From Podocnemis expansa (taxonomy: Eukaryota; Chordata; Testudines; Podocnemididae), in assembly GCA_007922195.1 (NCBI GenBank), contig ML681963.1, positions 56,061,345 through 56,125,344 on the forward strand: a stretch of 64,000 nucleotides of DNA, in the 5' to 3' direction. Both the position numbers and the translations under genes were made by a program. Under the pieces are notes generated by a model. It saw only the letters and a list, made by a program, of their open reading frames with translations. It was not told where the DNA came from and made no database searches. Position 1 is the stretch's first letter, and the number at the start of each line of letters is the position of its first letter. Shown here in pieces: positions 11,982-21,966 of the stretch.

Positions 11982-12292
11982 CAATGGTTAAAGTATAATT
12001 TGACGGGTCCTGGAACCCTCCTAATCTCTGGGCTCCTCCAATTGACTCCCTGACCCCTCCTTGCACCCCCCCCCTTACCTGGCTGGAGCTGTTCCCTGGC
12101 CAGGCTGCTCCTGCCCTGAGCACACGTCCGACCATGCTCAGGACGGAAGATTTGAAAACTTGCCCAACCTGGCTGCAACTCCTGGGCCAGGGCAAGGAGG
12201 AACATGCATTCCATCCGATTTTTCTATTTTTTGAGGCCCAGGAACTCTGGCCTCTCAAATTTGTGGGCCCTTCCAGCTTACTTTAACCCCTG
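11982..12292. mobile_element. hAT-type element, relative of 3593-4189 in inverse orientation
   Basis: Starts 'CAATGGTTAAAGTATAATTT' and ends 'TTACTTTAACCCCTG'. The first 40 bases match the reverse complement of the right end of 3593-4189, including 'TCCTGGAACCCTC'. The flanking 8-mers do not match well, so age or a shifted boundary is likely. The middle contains a C run at 12065-12074. Confidence 0.75.
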
Positions 12293-12479
12293 CACACATA
12301 CACGAGTCAGAGCAGCACCCTCTTTAGGTCCATGGGATACTAGGAAAATTCCAGCCTGCGCCATGAGTGTTTTGTTTTCTGGGGTCTTTTAGACTTCCAT
12401 GGGGAATCAATAGCAGCATCATAGACACTAGAGAAAGAAATTCTTCCTCAGGTTCCCCAGTTCCTCCTTTTCCTATGGG

Positions 12480-12860
12480 CAGAGGCACTCTCAGGCTGTG
12501 TGGGGCCCTAGGTGAAGGCTCATAGTGGGGCCTCCTGGCTCCGTCTCCCAGCCATTCTGCAACCCCCCAGCTGGTGTCTTCTCCACTCACCCAAACACCG
12601 CCCTTTCTGTGACCTCCCAGCTGGCGTCCTCTCCTGCCCCCATCCTGCCAGTTCTGCGACCCCCCGGCATCTCTTGGCTGGCCCTCCCTGCTCCCAGGGC
12701 AGAGCAGCCAGCCCAGGGGAGGGACAAGAGAATGGAGCCTAGCCCCTGGGCTGTCATGCTCTGTCCCTGGGCTGGCTGGTCCCCCCCCCACCCCCCGTGA
12801 GTTGGCCCAGAGGCCAGGCTCTGCTCTCCCACCCCCCCGGAAGTGCAAAAGCTGCCTCTG
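12480..12860. mobile_element. GC-rich hAT-type element (381 bp)
   Basis: The ends CAGAGGCACTCTC and AAGCTGCCTCTG are inverted repeats. The flanking 8-bp direct repeat CCTATGGG (12472-12479 and 12861-12868) is perfect. Overlapping open frames on both strands (up to 174 codons) reflect GC-rich composition and contain no transposase motif. Confidence 0.88.
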
Positions 12861-12868
12861 CCTATGGG

Positions 12869-13864
12869 TGGATTGCTCCCCTACACAATAGTTCCTATAA
12901 AACAGTCCTGTAGTTTCATTTTAGACATTTCCTCCCCTCTTGAGTCACTACAGTTTGCTTCTTCTGTGTTTGTGCAATCTTATTACAGTGGCTGCAATTA
13001 AATCACCATTAGCTACCCAATGAGGCTGCATTTTCTTTGCACACATGCAGGATTTTAATGTGACAGAACTGGTTTTTGCTTTGAAACTGATATCACTTTA
13101 GTGAGGGGGTGGAGAGGCATAATACAGTGGGTGGCCAGACAGTGAAGTCAATTACAGAGTAAAGGGGAGTCTTCAAAACTTCTGTAAATAAATAGATGTC
13201 ACATCTTCCTCTGGAGCTTGTGCTGGCAGGACTGAGGAAGGGATGTGAGTTAGGCTGCATTTCCTGCCCACTGAAGTTCATGACAAATAATCCATTGATT
13301 TCGATAGCACAGGATCAGGCCCTCACAAAGGTTTGCAGGAGGAGAGGAGAGGTGTGGGAGCCTGACAATATTATATTACCTTGTTAAAGCAGGAATCACC
13401 AGAAGGAGCTGTTACCTATACTCTTACAAGTTCTATTTTTCAGTGTGCAAGCGAAGTTTTAGTCTTCAAAGTAATATTGTATTTCTGTTAGTTAGGTAGT
13501 CAGTGGTCCTTGGAAAGAAATCACAGTAGAGAACAGTTTGCTCTCTGCCTTACTCCTTATATTTGAGTAAATTCTTGAGACAGCATAACTTCTTGGGAAC
13601 TGGGCACTATTGCCTAGGCTGAGATTTCTGGCAAAAGGGCTTGCCTTTATATGCTTTGTGACCACCTCTATTCCAAGACGGATGGATTTACTATCAATCA
13701 AACAAGTGTCACAAGCATATACCCAGAGTCTATGTCATTTATTTCTTTTCCACTGGGAAGCTGACTTTTATGGCTCAGAATTCTGTTACTGTTTTGCAGA
13801 GGATACATATGGGTGTCAGTTGTGGGCTAGTGGTGTTAGAAAAAAGGAGCTATAGTATAGTAAA
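12869..13864. other. Noncoding, single-copy-looking DNA
   Basis: Nothing recognised except a short 'CCATTGATTTCGATAGCAC' phrase near 13292, which resembles a widespread small reptile repeat but is too short to classify. Confidence 0.4.
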
Positions 13865-14002
13865 GTTCCAAAAGGGCAGTTATGTTAGTCTGGTCCAGTA
13901 GAACAAACAAGGAATCCTGTGGCACTTAAAGACTAACAAATTTATTTATTGCATGAGCTTTTGTGGGAGAAAATCCCACTTTGTCAGATGCTTCGAGGGA
14001 AT
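13865..14002 (-). mobile_element. Penelope-like element 3' tail, single arm
   Basis: The + strand carries the antisense PLE tail: 'TTCCAAAAGGGCAGTTATG', 'GTTAGTCTGGTCCAG', 'CCTGTGGCACTTAAAGAC', 'AACAAATTTATTTATTGC' and 'ATGAGCTTTTGTGGGAG', then 'CCCACTTTGTCAGATGC'. The same text occurs downstream of PLE coding sequence at 56326-57233, which is how the family was assigned. Confidence 0.88.
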
Positions 14003-17000
14003 CAGTTACGAAGCACAAATCTCTCTGGATCAGCACCTACCCGGTATGTCTCTAGCTGAGCACATGGCTTTTAAAGATTAGTGCTTAAGGTCACTCTCAT
14101 GCCCACCCCAGGCAAGCCTTTACCTACACAGTCTCCTGAGCTTCTCTTTGTCCCTGAAATTCATTAGCTATTCCAAGAGCCTGCAGGCAAAAACCTGCCA
14201 ATCAGCACTGCAGCCTGCTAAAAGACACCATGCATTTTTATGATGTAATCATTGACTCAGCAAATTGCAGGAGACATTTAACAAGGTTCTCTTTAACTCC
14301 CCTGCTGTCACCACCAGATTCAGGGTTTTTTTTCTCTTTGATTTTTGAAGTATGAAAATAATAATCCCAGCTTTCGAACTAACAATAACCCTCTCCAGCA
14401 CTTCCCACCCTGGCTTCTCAGACCCCAGTCAGTCTCTCGGATGCTATTACATTACCCTCTCTGGATGCTGGAGGGAGTCTGGTGTGTCAGGCAGGGAGAT
14501 GCAGTCCTGGAAGGGAACCACCTTTTCACAGGAATGCAGGGTCCCTCAGTGGAATTCCTGCTATCGTCCAGTTGTAAAGACCCAGACCTGCTCTCTAAGA
14601 CAAGTGACTCGGCAATCTTTCCTGCAGGAGGGAGTTGGCAGTTTTGAAATAGGAACCTACACTGACTCAGCCACTGGCACACACCCACAGGCTCTCAAAT
14701 GTCACCCAGCCAGTTGTTCATCCCATGAGTTGAGCACCCTAAGAGGGCTGTGAGCATGTTCCATGCTTCCTCCCTGGAAAATGGCTAATTTTATCTCCAT
14801 GTTTATGGCAATACCATGACATGGTGACCTGGCACAACCTGCACCCATGTATCTTAAAATATCAGGCACCTTACAGTCTGCATCCCAGTGTGACTTTGGT
14901 TTCTTCCCTTTCATTTTTACTCTGTGTGATACCCAAACATCTGCTAATAAACTGCGGTCAAGACTAGCAGTTCCAGCTAAGGCTCCTTACAGAGATGTGA
15001 TTTGCAGAGTGTGGGTGCTTGGCGCTCAAAATCCCAAAACAGTTTTGAAAATCTTGGCCTGTATCACCACAGGCCTTGACTCAGCCTGAGCCAAGTCACT
15101 CTGCTTGTGCTTAATCCAGCCACAAAAGCTCTTGTGTGGGTTGCAGTTCTTGTTGCATCAATTGCTGCCATGCATCCATGAATGCCACGTGCAGCAGGAC
15201 CCATTCTCACCTGTGTGCAGAGAGTGAGGCATCGGTAGGCTCCAGCAGTGACAGAAATTAATCCTATCTCCTATGTCTGACACCGCAAACTCCCAGAGCC
15301 AGACCAACTTGAGTTGTATGGTCTTTCACACAGAGTCCACTTCAGGTGCAGCATCATCATCAGTATTTCTGGTGTCACTTTGTAGCTTGATTTATTAAGT
15401 CAGGGAGGTGGCCTCATCTGTCTTCTAGTCAGGTGCTGTCAAGCCATGCTGGGTCCATTACCTATTAACTTATGACATATTAACATAACTTCTGATCTGT
15501 GAACCCAAGCAAGCTGCGTTTGCTGCCCTCCTTGCAGGACAAAACGATCTCAGAGTGTTCCGAGCACTCGGGAACTTTTGTGGAGTGACTCCTCAGCTGG
15601 CAGGAAATTTTCCTGAGTCGGGCTTGATCAGCCATTGGAAACATGGCACCATCCTACCAATGGAACATTGCCAAGCACTAGCAGAGATGGGGGGGAGGCG
15701 TGAGAAGACCTTTTACTTGCTGAGCTGAAGAGCAAGCAGCAGATCCTCTTTTGATGTAAATGGGGGTAGCTCTGATTTATACCAGCTAAGGATTTGGCTC
15801 TGCAACACTCCAGCCAGGGCAAAAGGAAAGAGACTTCTTCTTGGCTGTGGCTGGCAGAATGGGGGACACGGTGCTTGGGAGACAACAGGCACAATGCTCT
15901 ACAAAGGGCAGAATCTCTGGTCTGGATCTGCTGGGGACCAAGCTCACTGGAACATCCCTACTGACTTTGTGAGGATGACAAAGATGGGCGTATCTTAGTG
16001 ACAGAAGGAATTTGTGAGGTATCTCCACTGGCCTTGAGGGAAGGGATGGGGGCTGAGGAATGGAGGGAGGAGCTAAGGGAGAAGGTGTTGGGGCAGTCAC
16101 TGGATTGGCCAAAGGGATTATTCACTTGTGGTTGCTATGTTGCCAAGTCAGCCTCTCTCCGAATCCCAGTATTTTTTTCTGCCCTAGATAATAAAGTCTG
16201 CAATTGCAATCACTCCCCACAGCGGGCTCCATTCTGGGCCCAATCCTGCCATCCCTTGGTGCAGATGCCTCGCTCCTCTGAGAATCAGGCCCTTTGGTTT
16301 GAGTAAACAAGAGCTGTTACTCCTCTGCTTTACTGTAAAGGAGCAGCCAGGGTCTGTCCCAGCAGATACTGTGAGCTGATTTGCAATTCCTCCCTCATTT
16401 GCAGCTGCAGCTCCGCAGCCTTCCTGTGTTCAAATCCAAGCAGCCTGACAGGGCGAGGCCCTATCTGGCTTATGCGGTCGTCCCCTCCTCTGGTCCAGTC
16501 CCCCTGCACTAATCACACACTGTCCCAACCCCTTCTCCAGTCCAACCTGGTGGGTGGTAAGTGAAGCGGGAGGTGGGTGTGAACAGTGCAGCCATTACAG
16601 CTACATAAATGCTCATCAAAGTGGCTACTCGCTGCTTCCCATTGGTGCTCCCAGCATGCTGCTTGCTATAGGCCCCTATTATACACAGCAGCTATCAGGT
16701 ATGTTGCTGCCTCCAGTGCCTGCCTGCAGAGACTGTGAGGCGAAGCTCCTTTTGTGTTAATGTCCATCGCGCGGGAATGCTGTAATTACAGCCCATTGAG
16801 TCTGCTCTTCTACCTGCAGCCCGCGCTCGATCTGCATGGTCACGTGCATTGAGCCTGGGCGGGCAGCTGTGTTTACAGGACTAGAGAGGGGAGTTCTGGG
16901 GCCTGGGAGGCTGGGCACCTGTCATAACTAGACACTGTAACCTACCGCCTTGGCTCCATTGCCCAGGGCTGATCCAAAGCTCACTGAAGTCAATAGGAAT

Positions 17001-17289
17001 CTTTGGTGCTAGAACTTCATTGCAGCTCATGGGAAGGGCACTGGGCTGGCAGGCAGAGTGCTTGGGTGGTATTCTGGGCTCTTTGGCCTGCTGATCTGTT
17101 GGGTGGCCTTGGCTAGTCCCTTCTGCTTTCGGTGCTTCTGTTTCTCTTCCCACCCTTCCTGTTTAGACTGGAACGTCATTGGCACAGATCTTCAAAGGCA
17201 TTTTGGCTCCTCATGCCACTGATTTCCAATACCTTTGAGGATCAGGGCCTGCAGAGCGCTCAGCACAACAGGTCTGTCTTAGAAACAAT
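14003..17289. other. Noncoding, single-copy-looking DNA with a possible regulatory stretch
   Basis: 3.3 kb without recognised repeats, exons or RNAs. The segment 16740-16870 is CpG-richer than its surroundings and is listed separately. Confidence 0.45.
16740..16870. promoter_or_regulatory. Candidate regulatory segment with palindromic homeobox and E-box sites
   Basis: Contains the perfect 12-bp palindrome CTGTAATTACAG (16780-16791), whose TAATTA core fits paired-class homeodomain sites, a CGCGCG step just upstream and a CACGTG E-box at 16841-16846. This is pattern-based only: no promoter, exon or conservation data support it. Confidence 0.25.
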
Positions 17290-17421
17290 GGCTGTGTTCA
17301 CACAGCCCTTTTATTTCGAAACAACAGAGGTTGTTTCGAAATAAGATTTAGGCTGTTCACACAACGCACATTTGTTTCGAAACAACCGTATCGAAACAAC
17401 CCCCTGTGTGTGAACACAGCC
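17290..17421. mobile_element. Harbinger-type MITE (132 bp), TTTCGAAA family
   Basis: Perfect 14-bp terminal inverted repeats, GGCTGTGTTCACAC and GTGTGAACACAGCC. A 3-bp direct repeat AAT lies on both sides (17287-17289, 17422-17424). The interior holds inverted 'TTGTTTCGAAAT' blocks, so most of the element can fold on itself. Confidence 0.87.
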
Positions 17422-17510
17422 AATGATAACCCACAGGGGTATCCTGCTGGACTGTAGGTGGATGACTAGCAGGGATTTCACATGCTATTTAGTTATATCT
17501 TCTTCCCAGA

Positions 17511-17950
17511 TTCCTGGCTTTCTAAGCCAGCAGGGACCACTGTGATTGTCTAGCGACCACCTGAATAACTCGGGCTGGGGAACTGCCCAAATTAATTCCT
17601 ACAACAGATCCTTTAGGCAAACAGTGAGAGTTGATTTAAGGATTAGTTCCAAAGAAGTAGCCATGTTAGTCTAGTTCAGCATAACAAACAAGGAGTCTGG
17701 TGGCACTTATAAAGACTAACAAATTTATTGATTCCATGAGCTTTTGTGGGAGAAAAATCCCACTTTGTCAGATGCTTGAAGAATGTCTTCAAGTGTCTGT
17801 CAAAGTGGATTTTCTCCCACAAAAGCTCATGGAGTCAATAAATTTGTTAGTCTTTGTAAGTGCCACCAGACTCCTTGTGTGTTTTGATTTAAGGATTGCA
17901 GTGATGGACACTCCACAATTACCCTTGCTAAATTGTTCCCAGGATTAATT
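17511..17950 (-). mobile_element. Old CR1-like LINE fragment, antisense, interrupted
   Basis: The + strand reads 'AGCAGGGACCACTGTGATTG', 'GAACTGCCCAAATTAATTCC', then, after the PLE insert, 'CAGTGATGGACACTCCAC' and 'CTAAATTGTTCCCAGG'. This is the antisense 3' region of a CR1-like LINE, the same type as 56216-56316. It is split by the fold-back insert at 17645-17883. Confidence 0.7.
17645..17883. mobile_element. Palindromic (fold-back) PLE tail insert, 239 bp
   Basis: The left arm is the antisense PLE tail from 'AGTTCCAAAGAAGTAGCC' to 'CACTTTGTCAGATGC'. The right arm is the same tail in sense, from 'CAAAGTGGATTTTCTCCC' to 'GACTCCTTGTGTG'. The left arm includes the complete outer tail; the right arm stops at CTCCTTGT. 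The flanking direct repeat TTGATTTAAGGATT (14 bp, 17631-17644 and 17884-17897) is perfect and lies inside the CR1 sequence. Confidence 0.9.
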
Positions 17951-18182
17951 AAAACAAAATTAACTCACTCAGGATCAGCTAGATGAGCAGAGGGTGAGTT
18001 GGTGTAACTTTATTCCTCTCCCCCCATCCTCCTTTCCATCTGGTTCTTTTTATTTGCATGTTGGATCTTCTCGTAAAGGAAATTCATGGGGCCCTGATCC
18101 TAAACTGAGGCCCTGGGTGCTACTGCAGCACAAATAACTAATCAACCTCTCTTTGCTACTTCTGCAGCCCTGATTCACACAG

Positions 18183-18360
18183 CAACATATGCCTCACAGT
18201 CCTCGTCCCCCAGTGCCCTGCTGGTGGCAATGAGTTACATTGCACAGTCAGGAAATGCAGGTACAGGGAGGCTAAGTGGTATGTCCACTGGGAGTCAGTG
18301 GTGAGACAGGGAATTGCCCTGTGGTCCCATGAGTTCCAGTTCAATGCCCTTAACCACTTC
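18183..18360 (-). repeat. Possible MIR-like SINE remnant, antisense
   Basis: Degraded resemblance to a reversed MIR: 'GAGTTACATTGCACAG', 'GGTACAGGGAGGCTAAGTGG' and 'AGTTCCAGTTCAATGCCC'. Family assignment is by eye. Confidence 0.35.
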
Positions 18361-18639
18361 CCATCCCCCCTTGCCTCCAGTAACAGTAATAAACAGTGAC
18401 AGGAGCACAGGTGTTGTACTGCTTCATGGCCACATGCACACACTCCAGAGTCTCTCTGGCAGTCTTGGAGCCCTGGGGTGCAGAAGGAAAGAGATGCACA
18501 GTGCCCTATTTCACGTGTGTTTGTTATCAATGGGATTAGAGCATTCCCAGAAGACACTGTCACAAAGAATAAATCTCAGCTCAAACCTGGGCTCCTTTTC
18601 CCTCCACCCTTTTGGCTGAAGCCAGAAAACTTCAGCAGA

Positions 18640-18840
18640 AAAATATGTATGTAATTGATTTCCTCCATATTAACAAGTCAATCACAAGGGTGTTTTTCTT
18701 TTTTTAATGACTCATAAGCAAGCTTGACATGCCTGTTAATTAAATAGCCATCCTGGTTCTCATCCACTGAAAGTTAATCATTTGAGGAATTAAAAGGTGT
18801 CAGCAATGAATACTCCATTACTGTAAGTGCTTTCCTGCCT
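18640..18840. promoter_or_regulatory. AT-rich segment with clustered homeobox-type cores
   Basis: Contains several TAAT/ATTA cores ('GTAATTGATTT', 'GTTAATTAAATAG', 'AGTTAATCATTTG') in single-copy-looking sequence with no repeat signature. It could be a conserved noncoding element; nothing in the window proves this. Confidence 0.2.
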
Positions 18841-18938
18841 TTGCTACCAGGCTGTGGATCTTAAATGCAGTGGGTAGTGTTGAGCAAAGAGATCAAAGGA
18901 GCTATGATTTGGGAAATGTCTTTTCTTGGGTTTATACT

Positions 18939-18972
18939 TGCCAACAAACAAACAAACAAACAAAAACAAAAA
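18939..18972. repeat. (CAAA)n simple repeat
   Basis: Five or so CAAA units followed by an A-rich run, directly abutting the PLE tail at 18975. Confidence 0.9.
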
Positions 18973-19125
18973 AAGCAAGGAGTCTTGTGGCACTTAAAGA
19001 CTAACAGATTTATTTATCGCATGAGCTTTCATGGGAGAAAATCCCATTTCATCAGATGCTTTGAAGAGGTGGAACTTACAGAATGGGATGAAAATAAATG
19101 CAGGGGGGTGTAAGACATGGGATCT
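18973..19125 (-). mobile_element. PLE tail, single arm lacking the outer end
   Basis: Begins at 'GCAAGGAGTCTTGTGG', the same position where the short arms of the fold-back inserts stop, and runs through 'ATGAGCTTTCATGGGAG' and 'CATCAGATGCTTTGAAG' to 'GTGTAAGACATGGGATC'. The outer tail (GTGTTAGTC...) is absent. A poly-A-rich simple repeat precedes it. Confidence 0.85.
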
Positions 19126-21914
19126 TCTGGGCTCTGTTGGTCTGCCCTTTTATTATCCTTACCAGGCAAGTCACCCTAAATTTGGCCTCCCTACTTAGTC
19201 CTGTCACTTCATAGCTTACTCTTAGGGTGCATTTGTCTCTCTCCTCTTCCTCTTTTGTCCTTAGGATATAGTAGTTCTGTCAGGTAAGTCAGTACTGGGG
19301 CCCCACTCCCAGCTGAACCAGGAGTAGCTGTGTTGAGTTAGCTCACATAAGGGGCACTCTTCATTAGACATAGGCCGATGCTACAAAATCTGAGTCCAAA
19401 TCCATGGGATTATCCAGATTCCTGGGTTTTGTTCAAACCCATCTCTCTTCTTCGTACCTTTAAATCCTGGTAACTTCCATATGCTGTCTGTCTGCACATT
19501 AAGAGATACAGAAATGATTTCCAGTATCTGGACAGTGTCTTCCAGCCAGGTTGTTCCCAGGATATATTGCAAAATTTTCTGATTGTGCAAACCATACTGG
19601 AGTGACAGGGTGATGCAACCACTTCTGTGGCAGAACATAGTAGCTGTTGCAACAGCACCACTATTCAACCACTTAAAGCAGCATACAAAGAATATGACAA
19701 CCAAAATCTGCCAAAAGTGATTAGCTCTCATCACTAGTTCCTAGTGCTCTTGGTATTCCTGATGCGATGAGTTTGAAATTATTTAACAGGCCTTCCTTGC
19801 ACTGTTGTGATTCTTACAGTTTGTGATCTTGTATCACTGCATAGAGAAAAATGTGAATGTGAAACATGAAAAGAGAGATGGATAAAGAAGTACCTTAATA
19901 GCCAGCTAGCACAGGAATACTGTTGCCACCTGGCATTTTACTAGCCCATTAGTAATAAGAGAGAAGTAATCCGTCATGAGACATATTACTTATTAATATT
20001 GGTTATAGATCCAGACTTCTGCGTGGAGATAAATAGCATTTTCCGATGGCTTCCTGGTTAAAGCCTCTGCCACGTTCATAATATTTCGATGCCATTTGTC
20101 CCTAGATCTGTGTTAGTCATCCAGACCCCCATGATGAAGTAATCAGTTAGATTTTAGTTGCTGAAATCCTAGGGATGAAATGTGGTTGGGACTGATTTGG
20201 CTACTGTGTAATTGGAGTGCAGAGTATATAGATGGGCTCAATAATTGTACAATAAACAAATAAGCAAATTATCTATCTGTTTATCACACGTGAGCACAAA
20301 ATCGGTTCAGGCCTTTCAGTGTTTGTGTAAGATAAATGGGAGAGTAGAATTTTTCTTCTTCAGGTTATGTATGCGCTTATGTTCTTCCTGGGAGTTTAGC
20401 AGGGTTGTGTGCCATTTCCTCAGATAGTGTAAACAAAGGCAGCTACTTTGAAGTCAATGGAAATAAGTCCTTTTACACCAGTCCAGGATCCAGCCCTATA
20501 TTTTAAAATCAGCTCTCATTTCTGGGGTCAGTTTCTCACCCATAATTAATTGCACCCAAAGCTGCAGGAGTTACTCATCTACCTCCTTGCTTTGAGCTTG
20601 CCTTTTAGTAGTGTGTTATGCTCATGATTCAGATCTAGATCCAACTCAGTGACCTGCTCAAGTTGCCAGGGGGAGACATTCTCAGTGACTGATGCAAAAT
20701 CTGGGAATTTAGCATGATGGCTTCAACACTTCATCCACTGCTGCTAGTTTTAAGATGAGTTTGGTGCTTTGGAAGTCAAGCCAGGTGGGGAAGGATGTAA
20801 TTCTAGCTGCTTTTATTTGACAGGCATTTTGGGACTTTATGGCATTTAGTTACCAGCCAGGGATTTTACAGGTTACTCAGATCAGCTAATCTCATGTGTG
20901 TTTCTGCACATGGGTTTGGCCAGGGGATGTTTGGGTGTCTGTGGGTTTTGATGCTGTCCAGGCTGTCTGAAACCTGAAAACAATTTCCATTTGTGCCTTT
21001 CTCTAGTGTTGTCCTTTAGCTCTCATTAAGATCAGGGAGGGGCTAGTCAGTGGTTTAGGATTAGGGTTGAGACTGGTGGCTGGCCAGGGAGCAAGGTGAG
21101 GACTTGGTGTCCTTTGTGGCCCTCTGCCAGAGGTAGCCTTGGAAGTGGAAGGCTGCTGTGGGTTAGGGTGGGGTGCAGGGCAGAAAATGGCAGAAGTGCA
21201 GTTTATGGTTAGTCTCATGTCACTGCTCTGTCTGGCTTGTAAATGACGAGGAGCAGAATGTTAGCTGCCATCCATGTCCCTGGTCTGTTATGGGTTATGC
21301 ACCATTAGCAGGGGCTCACGGAGATGAATGCAATGATCTCTCTGGAGCCTGCACAATGCACAGAATTAAATGCCGCCAATGGTCCAAGGCGCCCAGCACT
21401 ATTCCAGGTGGAGTTGTCAACACGGCAAAATAAGTCATCCCCATTTTCACCACCCTAGTCCATGCAAATCCATTACTGATAGCAGAAAATTGGTTTGGAA
21501 AGCCTGTGATCAGAACAAATCATAGCCCTTATGCTGCTGACAACTGACTCCAGGTGATGAGGCACCCATCAAGTGTTCAGTGAAGCAAAGGGTTAATTAA
21601 AACCCGTTTAGTGTCAGGAGTGAATCAGCCTAATCAAATAAAACACAGTAGATGGCAGCATTGGCTCATTTTCCTAGCAGCTGAACTTGCTCCCTGCTGG
21701 CACTGCAATGAGGTACTCACTGGCTCTCACCTGGTGGATGGGAGTCTTTAAATTGCAAATTATTTCCCTCTCAGAGCTGTGGAAGCCCTGTATCTATTTA
21801 GTCACTTCAGTCAGGCATCCTGGGAGTTTTATAGTTGAAGAAGCAACTCCATTTTCAAATTTGCTGGGTCTCTTGACAGAGATGTGCTTTTTCATACCTG
21901 GGGAGCTTTTGAAT
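19126..21914. other. Noncoding, single-copy-looking DNA
   Basis: No repeat, exon or RNA gene recognised. A phrase near 20448-20490 ('TTTGAAGTCAATGG', 'TTTTACACCAG') resembles a common short reptile repeat but is not classifiable. Confidence 0.4.
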
Positions 21915-21966
21915 AGAATCATAGGGTTGGAAGGGACCTCATGAGATCATCTAGTTCAACCCCCTG
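21915..21966 (-). mobile_element. CR1 LINE 3' terminal fragment
   Basis: The + strand reads 'ATAGAATCATAGGGTTGG', 'AAGGGACCTCATGAGATC' and 'ATCTAGTTCAACCCCCTG', the antisense CR1 tail. The following 'GGTTTGAACCCAGGACC' (from about 21967) looks like an antisense tRNA-type B box and may belong to an unrelated SINE. Confidence 0.85.

Noticed and set aside
15998..16306. 102-codon frame near the candidate regulatory segment as an exon
   Set aside because: No domain and no clear splice context; competing frames on the other strand.
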